Of a stretch of DNA of 64,000 nt, positions 7,708-15,921 are shown piece by piece. The stretch spans positions 34,038 to 98,037 of the forward strand of contig NZ_JAZHFT010000016.1 in assembly GCF_036541425.1 (NCBI RefSeq), read 5' to 3'. Numbering within the stretch: the first letter of the stretch is position 1; each line of letters opens with the position of its first letter. The position numbers were made by a program, and so were the translations under genes. This DNA comes from Consotaella aegiceratis. GTDB lineage: Bacteria; Pseudomonadota; Alphaproteobacteria; Rhizobiales; Rhizobiaceae. Below the pieces are notes generated by a model. It had not been told where the DNA came from. It ran no database searches and saw only the letters and a list, made by a program, of their open reading frames with translations.

Positions 7708-8528
7708 AGCCCTCGCGCATCGCGCCTGCCGTCATCGTGGTTCTCGGAGCGTTGTATTTCCTGCTGCCGCTCGTCGCCACCTTCCAGTTCTCTCTATCGA
7801 TGCTGCGCGGTGTCTGGAGCTTCGAGGCCTATCGCGTCGTCTTCAACGATCCGCGCTTCGTCTCCAGCGTCATGTTCTCGGTGGTCGTCGCGCTTGCCAC
7901 GATCGCCCTCGGCGCGCTTCTGGTGGTGCCGACGGCCTATTGGGTGCGGCTGAAGTTCCCGCGGTTGCGGCCGGTGGTCGAGTTCGTGACCCTGCTGCCG
8001 CTGGTGATCCCGCCGATCGTCCTCGTGTTCGGCTACATGCGGTTCTACAACTCGTCGTCGCTGCTGCCGCTGACGGCGAGCGTGTCGGGAACCAACGTCC
8101 TGCTGGTGCTCGGCTACGTCGCCCTGTCGCTGCCCTACATGTTTCGCGCTGTCGACACCGGCATGGCGGCGATCGATCTGCGCACGCTGACGGAAGCCGG
8201 CGAAAGCCTCGGCGCCAGTCGCAGGGCGATCCTGACGCGAGTGATCTTTCCCAATGTTCACGCGTCCATCCTGTCCGGCGCCTTTCTGACCTTCGCCATC
8301 GTCATGGGCGAGTTCGTGCTGGCGAGCTTGCTGAACCGTCCGACTTTCGGACCGTATCTCTCACAGATCGGCCAGGATCGGGCCTACGAGCCCTCGGCTC
8401 TGGCGACGATGGCGTTCGCCTTCACCTGGCTTTGCATGGGATTGATGCAGGTCTTCGCCGGTCGCAAGCCCGGCGGTCGGCGCGCCATGCGGACCCTGAT
8501 ACCCTTTCCGAGGCGGGCAGCACGATGA
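7704..8528 (+). CDS. ABC importer permease, second subunit
   Basis: A 274-residue inner-membrane permease that pairs with the product of the preceding gene. About six hydrophobic segments are visible, starting at residue 8 (APAVIVVLGALYFLLPLVAT). The EAA loop is LTEAGESLGASRRAILTRVI near residue 164. Start and stop codons overlap both neighbours by ATGA, so permease 1, permease 2 and ATPase are tightly coupled in translation. Confidence 0.93.
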   Translation: MKPSRIAPAVIVVLGALYFLLPLVATFQFSLSMLRGVWSFEAYRVVFNDPRFVSSVMFSVVVALATIALGALLVVPTAYWVRLKFPRLRPVVEFVTLLPLVIPPIVLVFGYMRFYNSSSLLPLTASVSGTNVLLVLGYVALSLPYMFRAVDTGMAAIDLRTLTEAGESLGASRRAILTRVIFPNVHASILSGAFLTFAIVMGEFVLASLLNRPTFGPYLSQIGQDRAYEPSALATMAFAFTWLCMGLMQVFAGRKPGGRRAMRTLIPFPRRAAR

Positions 8529-9610
8529 GCTATCTGACGATTTCCGGCGTGTCGAAAAGCTTCGGTCCGCATGTGGTGGTCTGCGATTTCGACCTTGCGG
8601 TCGATCGGGGCGAGCTCATCTCGCTGCTCGGCCCTTCGGGATGCGGCAAGACCACCATGCTGCGCATGGTCGCCGGGTTTGAAACGCCCTCGGCGGGTCG
8701 GATCGTCATCGACGGCGAGGATGTCACCGACCGGCCCGCGAACCGTCGCGCCATCGGCATGGTGTTCCAGTCCTACGCGCTGTTTCCCAACCTTTCGGTG
8801 GCCGAGAACGTCGCCTTCGGCTTGAGGGTCGGCGGCCAGGCCAAGCGGGAGGTCGCGCGCCGCGTCGAGGAAATGCTGGTTTTGATCGGCCTGCCGCACC
8901 TGGGCGGCCGCTACCCTTATCAGCTCTCAGGCGGACAACAGCAGCGGGTGGCCTTGGCCCGCGCGCTGGCGCCCAGTCCGCGCGTGCTGCTTCTCGACGA
9001 ACCGCTGTCAGCGCTCGACGCCAAGATCCGCGTGTCGTTGCGCGAGGAAATCCGCGCGCTGCAGCGTGAACTCGGCATCACCACGATCTTCGTGACGCAC
9101 GATCAGGAAGAGGCGCTATCGATGTCGGACCGGATCGTGGTGATGAGCGACGGCCGGGCGGAGCAGGTCGGCACGCCGTTCGAGATCTACAACCATCCAC
9201 GATCCCGTTTCGTCGCTTCGTTCGTCGGCACGCTGAGCACGCTGGAGGGCAGGAGCGCGGGCGAGGGGAGGGCCGTCTTCGACGGCCAGGAGATCGAATT
9301 GCCGAGACCTGCTGCCGTGGAGGCGGCGGGCTCGCTGACGGTCGCACTGCGGCCCGAATCGATCAGCCTCTCGCCGCGTCCGGAGGCAACCAACCAGCTG
9401 TCGGGCACCATCGCGGAGGTCAATTTTCTGGGCTCGGTGGTGCGCATTCGGCTGCGCATCGGCGACAACACGCTGCTGTTCGATACGTTCAACAGCCCCG
9501 CGTCCCCGCCGCCGCCGCGCGGTGCCCGGACGACCGTGCATTTCGCTCCGGCCGACTTGCGGGTGCTCGATGGCGGCGAGCCCGCGGTCGAGGCCGAAGC
9601 CGCCGAATAA
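8525..9610 (+). CDS. ABC importer ATP-binding protein
   Basis: A 361-residue ATPase that powers the importer, PotA/FbpC-like. Walker A is GPSGCGKT (about residues 37-44), followed by the Q-loop (VFQSYALFPN), the signature LSGGQQQRVALARAL, Walker B LLLDEPLSALD and the switch histidine in TIFVTHDQEEA. The last ~110 residues form a TOBE domain (VALRPESISL, GTIAEVNFLGSVVRIRLRIG) that often senses ligand or regulators. Overlaps the upstream permease by four bases and ends the operon. Confidence 0.94.
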   Translation: MSYLTISGVSKSFGPHVVVCDFDLAVDRGELISLLGPSGCGKTTMLRMVAGFETPSAGRIVIDGEDVTDRPANRRAIGMVFQSYALFPNLSVAENVAFGLRVGGQAKREVARRVEEMLVLIGLPHLGGRYPYQLSGGQQQRVALARALAPSPRVLLLDEPLSALDAKIRVSLREEIRALQRELGITTIFVTHDQEEALSMSDRIVVMSDGRAEQVGTPFEIYNHPRSRFVASFVGTLSTLEGRSAGEGRAVFDGQEIELPRPAAVEAAGSLTVALRPESISLSPRPEATNQLSGTIAEVNFLGSVVRIRLRIGDNTLLFDTFNSPASPPPPRGARTTVHFAPADLRVLDGGEPAVEAEAAE

Positions 9611-9803
9611 TAGGCCTCGGCGGGCATGCGCGAGATGTTCCCGGCTTGACGTGACCGTGTCGGAATCCCTTTTATCGCGCGGCGCCGAACGCTCGCCGCG
9701 ATCAAGGTTCGAGATGCGGCCGATCCGGTACTTCGACCATAAAGTGCTCTCTGGTCATTTGGAGGGCGCCCTTCAAACCTGAGCGACGGGCTCTTAAAAA
9801 TCC

Positions 9804-9818
9804 TTGGAATCTTTCTAA
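9804..9818 (+). promoter_or_regulatory. Irr/ICE-like iron box upstream of rirA
   Basis: TTGGAA-TCT-TTCTAA matches the iron control element bound by Irr (TTAGAA-N3-TTCTAA) with one mismatch. It lies 47 bp before the rirA start. The identical half-sites occur before dps in this window. Confidence 0.65.
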
Positions 9819-9864
9819 ATCTATGCTTCCTACGGCTAAGCCCGCGTCATGAGGAGGCAATGCT

Positions 9865-10359
9865 ATGCGCCTGACCCGCCAAACGAATTATGCGATTCGC
9901 ATCCTGATGTACTGCGCGGCCAACGGCGAGGGGAGGCTCAGCCGGGTGGGCGAGATCGCCAGCGCCTATTCCGTTTCCGAGCTTTTCCTGTTCAAGATTT
10001 TGCAGCCTTTGGTTGAGGCGGGATTCGTGGAAACCGTTCGCGGCCGCAATGGCGGCATTCGCCTGGGACGCGCTGCGACCGACATCACCTTGAAGGAGGT
10101 GGTCGAGGTTACGGAAGAGAATTTCGCGCTCGCCGAGTGCTTCGAGACCGGTGCGATCGATTGCCCGCTGATCGACAGTTGCGCGCTCAACTCCGCGCTG
10201 CGCCACGCGCTCAACGCCTTCCTGTCTGCGCTCGACAGCTACACCATCCAGAATCTGGTGAAAGAGCGCGGATCGGTGCGCGCCCGTTTGGGGCTGGAAG
10301 GTCCGGACGTTCCCGGCGCGGCCGCTGCGGTTCGCGGCGCCATGCTGGCCGCCGGATAA
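9865..10359 (+). CDS. rirA: Rrf2-family iron-responsive regulator RirA
   Basis: A 164-residue transcription factor that carries an iron-sulfur cluster and represses iron-uptake genes when iron is sufficient in rhizobia and relatives. The winged-helix domain (MRLTRQTNYAIRILMYCA ... SELFLFKILQPLVEAGFVET ... GRNGGIRL) fills the first 70 residues. Three cysteines that ligate the cluster are at 92, 100 and 106 (AECFETGAIDCPLIDSCA), the RirA pattern, as opposed to the IscR pattern. GAGGAGG lies just before the ATG at 9865. It has its own promoter region with an Irr-type box, and a terminator follows. Confidence 0.92.
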   Translation: MRLTRQTNYAIRILMYCAANGEGRLSRVGEIASAYSVSELFLFKILQPLVEAGFVETVRGRNGGIRLGRAATDITLKEVVEVTEENFALAECFETGAIDCPLIDSCALNSALRHALNAFLSALDSYTIQNLVKERGSVRARLGLEGPDVPGAAAAVRGAMLAAG

Positions 10360-10399
10360 TCGATGCCGGCAAGCGCCGGCTCGGATCGACGGAAACGAA

Positions 10400-10434
10400 A
10401 AAAGGGCGCCTGCTGCGATTGCGGGCGCCCTTTT
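10400..10434. terminator. Bidirectional intrinsic terminator
   Basis: AAAAGGGCGCC (10400-10410) pairs perfectly with GGCGCCCTTTT (10424-10434). The A and T runs on either side make it a terminator for both rirA on the plus strand and the convergent sugar kinase on the minus strand. Confidence 0.9.
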
Positions 10435-10490
10435 ATTTCATCCCCAAACCGGAATCGGTCAGGTCGAGCCGAGGGACGGCGAGCGTTCGC

Positions 10491-11414
10491 TTACAGTTCG
10501 ACGAGCGCGCCGTAATGGCCGACGACCTTACCGGCCAGGGTGTGACCGGCCGCCGCCGCCTCGGCGGGCGTCTTGCCGGCCAACCGGGCGGCGATATAGG
10601 CGGCGTTGAAGGAATCGCCGGCGGCCGTAGTGTCGACCAGATCGGCCACCTTTTGGGCGGGGACGCTCTGACGTCCGTCGTCGGTGACGATGCAGGCCGG
10701 TTCGGCGCCGTCCTTGACCACCACTTCGGCAACGCCGAGCGCGCGATAGCGGTCGGCCGTGGCGTCCGGCGAGGCATCGCCGAAGGCCACCGCCTCGTCC
10801 GAAAAGCTGGGCAGACACAGGCTACTAGCCGCGGCCGCGATTTCGACGGCCCGGCACATCGTCGCGGTGTCCGGCCACAGACGTGGCCTGAGATTGGGAT
10901 CGAAGGCCACCATCTTGCCGGAGCGGCGAACTTCGTCGAGCCGCGAGACCAGGCGCTGGCGGGCATCCTCGGCCAGAATGGCGAGCGTGATGCCGGAGAA
11001 ATAGAAGGCGTCGCCGGCGGCCAGCACCGCGTCGAGCGCCTGCTCGTCGTCGGCCAGGGTCTTGGCGGCGCTGGTATCGCGCCAATAGGAGAAGCTGCGC
11101 TCGCCGTTGTCGAGGGTGATCAGATAGAGCCCCGGCATGCGCCCTGGAATGCGCCGGACGAATTGGGTCTCGATTCCGGCTGCGTCCATGAAGCGCAGCA
11201 TCTCGTCCGAGGTCGGGTCGTCGCCCACGGCGGTGAAATAGGACATGCGCCAGTCGGCGGGAAGCGCGCGACCGAGATACCAGGCGGTGTTGAAAGTGTC
11301 GCCGGCAAAGCCCTTGCGCAGAAGCCCGCCTGGCGCCGACGAAAGCTCCACCATGCACTCGCCGATCGCTACGATGCGGTGCTCGGCACTTGCGGTGCGG
11401 TTCTGGTCGCTCAT
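10491..11414 (-). CDS. kdgK: 2-dehydro-3-deoxygluconokinase (PfkB family)
   Basis: A 307-residue sugar kinase that phosphorylates 2-keto-3-deoxygluconate to KDPG, feeding the Entner-Doudoroff pathway. The N-terminal signature IGECMVELSS followed by KGFAGDTFNTAWYLGR is characteristic of KDG kinases. The PfkB active-site motif VDTTAAGDSFNAAYIA near residue 256 contains the catalytic aspartate of GAGD-type motifs (here AAGD). The gene stands alone; no other pectin or uronate gene is nearby, so KDG would come from elsewhere. Other PfkB sugar specificities are possible but less likely. Confidence 0.87.
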   Translation of the reverse strand: MSDQNRTASAEHRIVAIGECMVELSSAPGGLLRKGFAGDTFNTAWYLGRALPADWRMSYFTAVGDDPTSDEMLRFMDAAGIETQFVRRIPGRMPGLYLITLDNGERSFSYWRDTSAAKTLADDEQALDAVLAAGDAFYFSGITLAILAEDARQRLVSRLDEVRRSGKMVAFDPNLRPRLWPDTATMCRAVEIAAAASSLCLPSFSDEAVAFGDASPDATADRYRALGVAEVVVKDGAEPACIVTDDGRQSVPAQKVADLVDTTAAGDSFNAAYIAARLAGKTPAEAAAAGHTLAGKVVGHYGALVEL

Positions 11415-11648
11415 TCAGTTTCTCCGGTTGATCGCGGCTGCGCCCGCCCTTTCAGCACGCGACCGCGACACATGGCGCGGCCCTTATCATAATCGGGGCG
11501 TGACGGTCGAGGTCTTCTAGTATACGAGTTGGGGTGACCTTGGAGCAGAGACATCTCGTCGCCGGATGCGATGTACGGTCCATGGCGTCGTCGTAACCTT
11601 CTGACCACTGCTCGCGGCGGCCTGCCGGCAGAGCCGGACTGTCTTGCC

Positions 11649-12512
11649 GTGATTTCAAATTCGAGCGTCATCAAAGGGATCGCCTTCATTCTGGCGGCAG
11701 GGCTCCTGATCGCGTCGATGGACGGATTTGGCAAGGCGTTGACGGGCGAACTTCCCGTCCTGCAGGTCGTCTGGGCGCGCTATTTCTTCCACACCGTGGT
11801 GATGACGGCCATTCTGCTGCGAACGAGCGGCACGAATTTCCTGCGGACCCGGCGCCCGGTGCTGCAGCTAACGCGTGGCGGCCTGCTCATCGTGGTCACC
11901 GTGCTGATCTATACGGCCATGCCGCATATCTCGCTGGCCGACGCCACGGCGATCCAGTTTTTCGCGCCGGTGCTGGTGACAGTTCTGTCGGTGTTCTTTC
12001 TCGGCGAACGGATCGGACTGCATCGTATCGTCGCGGTGATCGCCGGTTTCGTCGGCGTTCTGATGATCGTTCAGCCGGGCTTCGGCGAGACCAATCCTTA
12101 TCTGCTGCTGCCTCTCGTGGCGGCCTTGGCGTTGGCCGGCTACTTCATGATGACGCGCAAGCTTTCCGGGACGGAAGAAGCCGATTCGACGCTGTTCAAC
12201 ACGACGGCCGCCGGCGCCGTCGTGTTGACGCTCGTGGTGCCCCTGGTGTGGGAGACGCCGTCGCTGCCCATGCTGGGCCAGATGGTCGCGCTCGGCACCT
12301 TCGGCGCGCTCGGGCATGCCTGCCTGGTGCGGGGCTTCGCCCAGGCACCGGCCTCGGTGCTGTCGCCCTTCCTCTACAGCCAGGTGCTGTTCGCCACGCT
12401 TTATACGGTCGTGCTGTTCGGCGATCCGCTGCGCCCCTCGCTGATCGCGGGAACCGGGCTGCTGGTCGCCAGTGGTCTCTACATCTGGTGGCGGGAGCGG
12501 CGGCTCGGCTGA
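11649..12512 (+). CDS. EamA/DMT-family membrane transporter
   Basis: An inner-membrane protein of about 287 residues from the drug/metabolite transporter superfamily, with ten predicted membrane segments and two EamA repeats (first begins VIKGIAFILAAGLLIASMDG; second begins PYLLLPLVAALALAGYFMM). The substrate is unknown. The start is uncertain: GTG at 11649 puts the first helix near the N-terminus as usual for the family, while an ATG at 11571 would add 26 basic, non-conserved residues; neither has a good ribosome site. Confidence 0.8.
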   Translation: MISNSSVIKGIAFILAAGLLIASMDGFGKALTGELPVLQVVWARYFFHTVVMTAILLRTSGTNFLRTRRPVLQLTRGGLLIVVTVLIYTAMPHISLADATAIQFFAPVLVTVLSVFFLGERIGLHRIVAVIAGFVGVLMIVQPGFGETNPYLLLPLVAALALAGYFMMTRKLSGTEEADSTLFNTTAAGAVVLTLVVPLVWETPSLPMLGQMVALGTFGALGHACLVRGFAQAPASVLSPFLYSQVLFATLYTVVLFGDPLRPSLIAGTGLLVASGLYIWWRERRLG

Positions 12513-12714
12513 GCTCCGGCGTTCCAGCGACCGGGGAAGACCGTGTCGACGCCCGCATGATCTGAATCAACGGCAGCGCTGCGCGGCTGCGGTAATGACA
12601 AATTGTCGCACCGGTCTACCGGTGGCGGACTTGCAGATCGCAGCCAAACTGCTAACAATGTTGACCATGATGATCCGGTTTAAATGCCGGACGGGAATGC
12701 GGGCAGGACTTGAT

Positions 12715-13200
12715 ATGGCGACACAGGTTCAGCGAGTGGAAGCTTGGCAGGCCGACGGCACGGTCGTCGCTTTCCCGTGTCAGACCGCGGCTGCGCTGGG
12801 TCAGGTGTCCCGGCGGACCGACGTTCATTCGCTGACGGACGAGGAACGTGACGAACTCAACCGACTGCGCTGGATGGTCATGAAGAGCCGTCTGGCGCCG
12901 AAGCCGGATCTTGAGCGCGCCTGCTTTCTTCTGGCTGGCGAACCGGAAGCTTCGCTCGATCGTTTCGCCGTTGCGTTCTTTCGTGGACTGGAATGCCATG
13001 CCCGCCGCCGGATGAATTTCTATCGACCGGGTGCCGAGACGGTTTCCGACGACGAATCCTGGCTGTTGCGACTGCTGGCCGCGTGGCGCTCGAACGACGA
13101 AGTCGGTGCTGGAGCGTTGATCGGCTGGCGCGTAAAATCAGAAGGCCGGCGGTGGATGCGATTTCTCTCGGCCGGGCTGGTGCGCGGTTTGGGCAGTTAA
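12715..13200 (+). CDS. Hypothetical protein
   Basis: I do not recognise this 161-residue soluble protein. The ATG at 12715 has a GCAGGA ribosome site, and I take it as the start although the frame stays open upstream. It contains a charged helical segment (LTDEERDELNRLRWMVMKSR), a stretch with FLLAGEPEASLDRFAVAFFR, and an Arg/Trp-rich C-terminus. There are two cysteines, no signal peptide and no membrane segment. It lies 94 bp upstream of dps and an iron box separates them, so cotranscription is doubtful. Confidence 0.65.
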   Translation: MATQVQRVEAWQADGTVVAFPCQTAAALGQVSRRTDVHSLTDEERDELNRLRWMVMKSRLAPKPDLERACFLLAGEPEASLDRFAVAFFRGLECHARRRMNFYRPGAETVSDDESWLLRLLAAWRSNDEVGAGALIGWRVKSEGRRWMRFLSAGLVRGLGS

Positions 13201-13241
13201 CCGTTCCACGGCTATTGAAGCCGGCCGTCGCACGTACTAGT

Positions 13242-13256
13242 TTGGAATTATTCTAA
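13242..13256 (+). promoter_or_regulatory. Irr/ICE-like iron box upstream of dps
   Basis: TTGGAA-TTA-TTCTAA, one mismatch to the Irr iron control element consensus TTAGAA-N3-TTCTAA, 39 bp before the dps start. The half-sites equal those of the box before rirA. Confidence 0.7.
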
Positions 13257-13294
13257 GCTCAAAGATCGAGCGTTCGGTAGGATAGGAGAGCCAT

Positions 13295-13765
13295 ATGGGA
13301 CTGATTGCAGCGAAGATTGATCCGACGGCCAAGGAAGAACTGGTCGAAGGGCTGACTCAGGCGTTGGCGGATGTCGCCGTGGCGACGACCAAGGCTCAGA
13401 GTTTCCACTGGAACGTCACCGGCATGGCCTTCGGGCCGCTGCATGAGCTGTTCCAGAAGATCTACGAGGATCATTTCGAGGCGCAGGATACGGTTGCCGA
13501 GCGTATCAAGGCGCTCGATGCGCATGCCGAAGGCCGCTATTCCAAGTTCCTCGAGCGCAGCTCGATCGAGGAGCACGACGGTCATGCAACCGATCGCGAG
13601 ATGCTCGAGATGCTGATCGCCGATCAGGAGACGCTGTCGGCGACTTTCACGGCGTTGGCCGAGGTCTCGGACCGTCATGGCGACTGGGGCACCAACGACA
13701 TGGCAACGGGCCGCATCCAGGACCACGACAAGTTCGCCTGGATTCTGCGCAGCCATCTGGCCTGA
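13295..13765 (+). CDS. dps: DNA-protection ferritin Dps
   Basis: A 156-residue Dps-family miniferritin that oxidises ferrous iron with hydrogen peroxide, stores it and protects DNA. The ferroxidase-centre residues of the Dps signature are visible: H38 in QSFHWNVTG, then the F-x-x-x-Y-E-D-H-F-E-A-Q-D stretch (FQKIYEDHFEAQDTVAERI) with its conserved Asp and Glu, and the later helices TDREMLEMLIADQET. Length is typical. TAGGAGAG precedes the ATG. The short N-terminus has few basic residues, so DNA binding may be weak. The Irr-type box upstream suggests iron control. Confidence 0.95.
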   Translation: MGLIAAKIDPTAKEELVEGLTQALADVAVATTKAQSFHWNVTGMAFGPLHELFQKIYEDHFEAQDTVAERIKALDAHAEGRYSKFLERSSIEEHDGHATDREMLEMLIADQETLSATFTALAEVSDRHGDWGTNDMATGRIQDHDKFAWILRSHLA

Positions 13766-13809
13766 TCACTCTCGGGCCGGCCGGTGCCGGCGCAGCCAGC
13801 TTGATTTGA

Positions 13810-13842
13810 CCGACGGCAGGGATCGATGATCTCTGCCGTCGG
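13810..13842 (+). terminator. Hairpin downstream of dps
   Basis: CCGACGGCAG (13810-13819) pairs with CTGCCGTCGG (13833-13842), extended by two further pairs (one G-U) around a 9-nt loop. No T run follows, so it may act as a transcript-stabilising hairpin as much as a terminator. Confidence 0.6.
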
Positions 13843-13962
13843 CGTATATGTGGTATTGAGTTCAGGGCGACATGCGTTCCGGCTCGGCCGCCTGTAGCGC
13901 TTTTCTCTCTTTTGCCGCACTGATGCGGATCCGGAAAGCTCGAAGCCTTCAGGACCCGTTCC

Positions 13963-15162
13963 TCAGATTGTGACCTGCCGCCGCGGCAGCGGCCCGAAGG
14001 CCATCGCGATCAGGACGGAGCCGAGGCCGAGACCGAAGCTCGCCAGGTAGAGGGCGCCGTAGCCTCCGGTGGTGTCGAAGAGCCAACCGCCGAGGACCGG
14101 GCCGGTGGCCATGCCGAGACTTCCGGCCATGGCCGTGCCTCCCATCATCGTGCCCATGATCCGCATCGGAAAGGTTTCGCGTATCAGCACCGCGTAGAGC
14201 GGCATGATGCCGGCGTAGATAAATCCGAAGACGGCTGCCGCCGCATAGAACTGGGAGAGGTCGCGGGCGAAGAAATAGCCGAGCGCGCCGAAAGCCTGGG
14301 CGAGAAGCCCCAGCACGAGAATGCGCTTGGCGCCGAACCGGTCGCCCATAAGGCCGAAGCCGATACGCCCGCCCATGCCCGCCAGTCCCTCGACCGAATA
14401 GATGGATACCGCCATCAGGGGTGGGATGCCGCAGATTTCGGCGTAGCTGACCGTGTGGAAGATCGGTCCGGAATGGGTGGCGCAGCAGAAGAAATTGGCC
14501 AGGATCAGGACGACGAAGGGAAGCGAGGCCAGAGCTTCGCGAACCGTCATGCCGTCGGATGGCAAGGTTTGGCCGGCGGCGGGTGTGGCCGCGTGCTGTG
14601 GTGGAGAGCGCAGCAGAAGCGAACAGGGAACGGTGGTCGCTGCCACGATCGCGGCCAGGATCGACAGCGTCGAGCGCCAATCGTAGGTTTCCACCAGTCG
14701 TGCAGCGAGAGGCGACATCGTCACGGGCGCTAGGCCAATGCCGGCTGAAACCAGAGAGACGGCCAGGCTTCGCCGGGTCGTGAACCACCCCATCACCGTT
14801 GCCATCATCGGGGCGAAGAAGGCGGCGACGGCGCCACCGGCCAGAAGCCCGAAGAGCAGCTGAAACGAAAGAAGCGTCGGCGCATGGCCAGCAAGCCAGA
14901 GGCTCGATGCGAAAAGGCAGGCGCCGCTGAGCACGACGGGCCGCGCGCCAAAACGATCCGATAGCGCTCCCCACAGCATCGACGTCACCGCCATGGCCAG
15001 GAAGCCGATGGTCATGGCGCCGGAGATTCCGGTGCGCGACCAGCCGGTGGCTTCCGCCATCGGAGTGAGAAGCACCGGCAGGGAGAAGAGCGCGCCCATT
15101 GCCACGCAGCTCATGAAGGCGCCGGCCGCTACGATGACCCAACGATAAGATCGGTCTGCCAC
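13963..15162 (-). CDS. MFS transporter, oxalate/formate antiporter-like
   Basis: A 399-residue major-facilitator carrier with twelve predicted membrane helices. MFS motif A is seen between helices 2 and 3 (WGALSDRFGARPVVLSG) and again in the second half (FGLMGDRFGAKRILVLG). I place the start at a GTG (15162) because GGAGGG sits six bases upstream; an ATG at 15198 would add 12 residues and has no ribosome site. The overall pattern resembles carriers of monocarboxylates, but the substrate is unknown. An 18-bp palindrome 65 bp upstream is a candidate operator. Confidence 0.87.
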   Translation of the reverse strand: MADRSYRWVIVAAGAFMSCVAMGALFSLPVLLTPMAEATGWSRTGISGAMTIGFLAMAVTSMLWGALSDRFGARPVVLSGACLFASSLWLAGHAPTLLSFQLLFGLLAGGAVAAFFAPMMATVMGWFTTRRSLAVSLVSAGIGLAPVTMSPLAARLVETYDWRSTLSILAAIVAATTVPCSLLLRSPPQHAATPAAGQTLPSDGMTVREALASLPFVVLILANFFCCATHSGPIFHTVSYAEICGIPPLMAVSIYSVEGLAGMGGRIGFGLMGDRFGAKRILVLGLLAQAFGALGYFFARDLSQFYAAAAVFGFIYAGIMPLYAVLIRETFPMRIMGTMMGGTAMAGSLGMATGPVLGGWLFDTTGGYGALYLASFGLGLGSVLIAMAFGPLPRRQVTI

Positions 15163-15226
15163 GATGGTCCCTCCAGCCAAATAGTCACGGCAGGCCATCT
15201 CCGCTCAGCGTCGGCCACCAACCAGA

Positions 15227-15244
15227 TAAGTTGATATCAACTTA
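15227..15244. promoter_or_regulatory. 18-bp perfect palindrome, candidate operator
   Basis: TAAGTTGATATCAACTTA is a perfect palindrome 65 bp upstream of the MFS carrier start, in its promoter region. The AT-rich TTGATATCAA core stands out from the GC-rich surroundings and resembles sites of MarR- or GntR-type repressors. No regulator gene of those families lies next to it. Confidence 0.6.
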
Positions 15245-15438
15245 ATGCGAGGTCGGCAAGCTCGTTTCGAGCGTCCGGCGCGGGGCCAACGCGCTGTCGG
15301 CAACCGTATGGCGCGCAATGCCATCCGGCCGGCTTGGGCGGGTTTGGCGCCGCGCATCCGCTGGCATGTTCCGATCCGCGTGTCCGCTGGATTTTATGCG
15401 CTCGCGCTTGGCCCGCATCCGAACTCGGATGTGCGGTC

Positions 15439-15711
15439 CTAGGCGGGCTCTTCCAGCTTATCCAGGGGGCAGGGAACGCCCTTTTTCTCGCATTTGCGCC
15501 GATAGGCGGTCGCGAAGAAAGCGTAGCCGCCTTGTTCGCTCCACCGCTCCAGCAGCATCTGGAAGAAGGCCTTCTTGTCGGCTTTGTCGGAGAGATGGCT
15601 GAAGGCCCTCTTCTCATCCTTGGTCATGCCGCAACCGACGCAGCGCCCCTTGCGCTTGTATTTGCACACATCGATGCAAGGCGAGGGGGCATTGGCCCAT
15701 GTCTTTACCAA
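15439..15711 (-). CDS. DUF1289 small cysteine-rich protein
   Basis: A 90-residue protein with the DUF1289 (PF06945-type) signature at the N-terminus: PSPCIDVCKYKRKGRCVGCG, with cysteines 12, 16, 24 and 27 placed to bind a metal or cluster. The remaining 60 residues are helical and contain a second Cys pair (RRKCEKKGVPCPLD). The DUF is often found with Fe-S proteins, but its role is unknown. It is a single gene on the minus strand. Confidence 0.85.
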   Translation of the reverse strand: MVKTWANAPSPCIDVCKYKRKGRCVGCGMTKDEKRAFSHLSDKADKKAFFQMLLERWSEQGGYAFFATAYRRKCEKKGVPCPLDKLEEPA

Positions 15712-15921
15712 GGCGGGTCTCCAAACACACGGTTACGGTCGTCGGCAACCGCCGCCGAGTAGGGAGCCGGTCGCCAATCCAACCATTTCGGATCGCTCGA
15801 GCAAGTTTCAAGCCGCAACGCGGCAATCCGGCGAATGTGCCGATGTGTAACGGCCGTTCGCCAACGTGCCTGACCGGGCGGCGATCGAGTCGGCACTCCT
15901 GTGATGACTCTGCTGTAAGCG

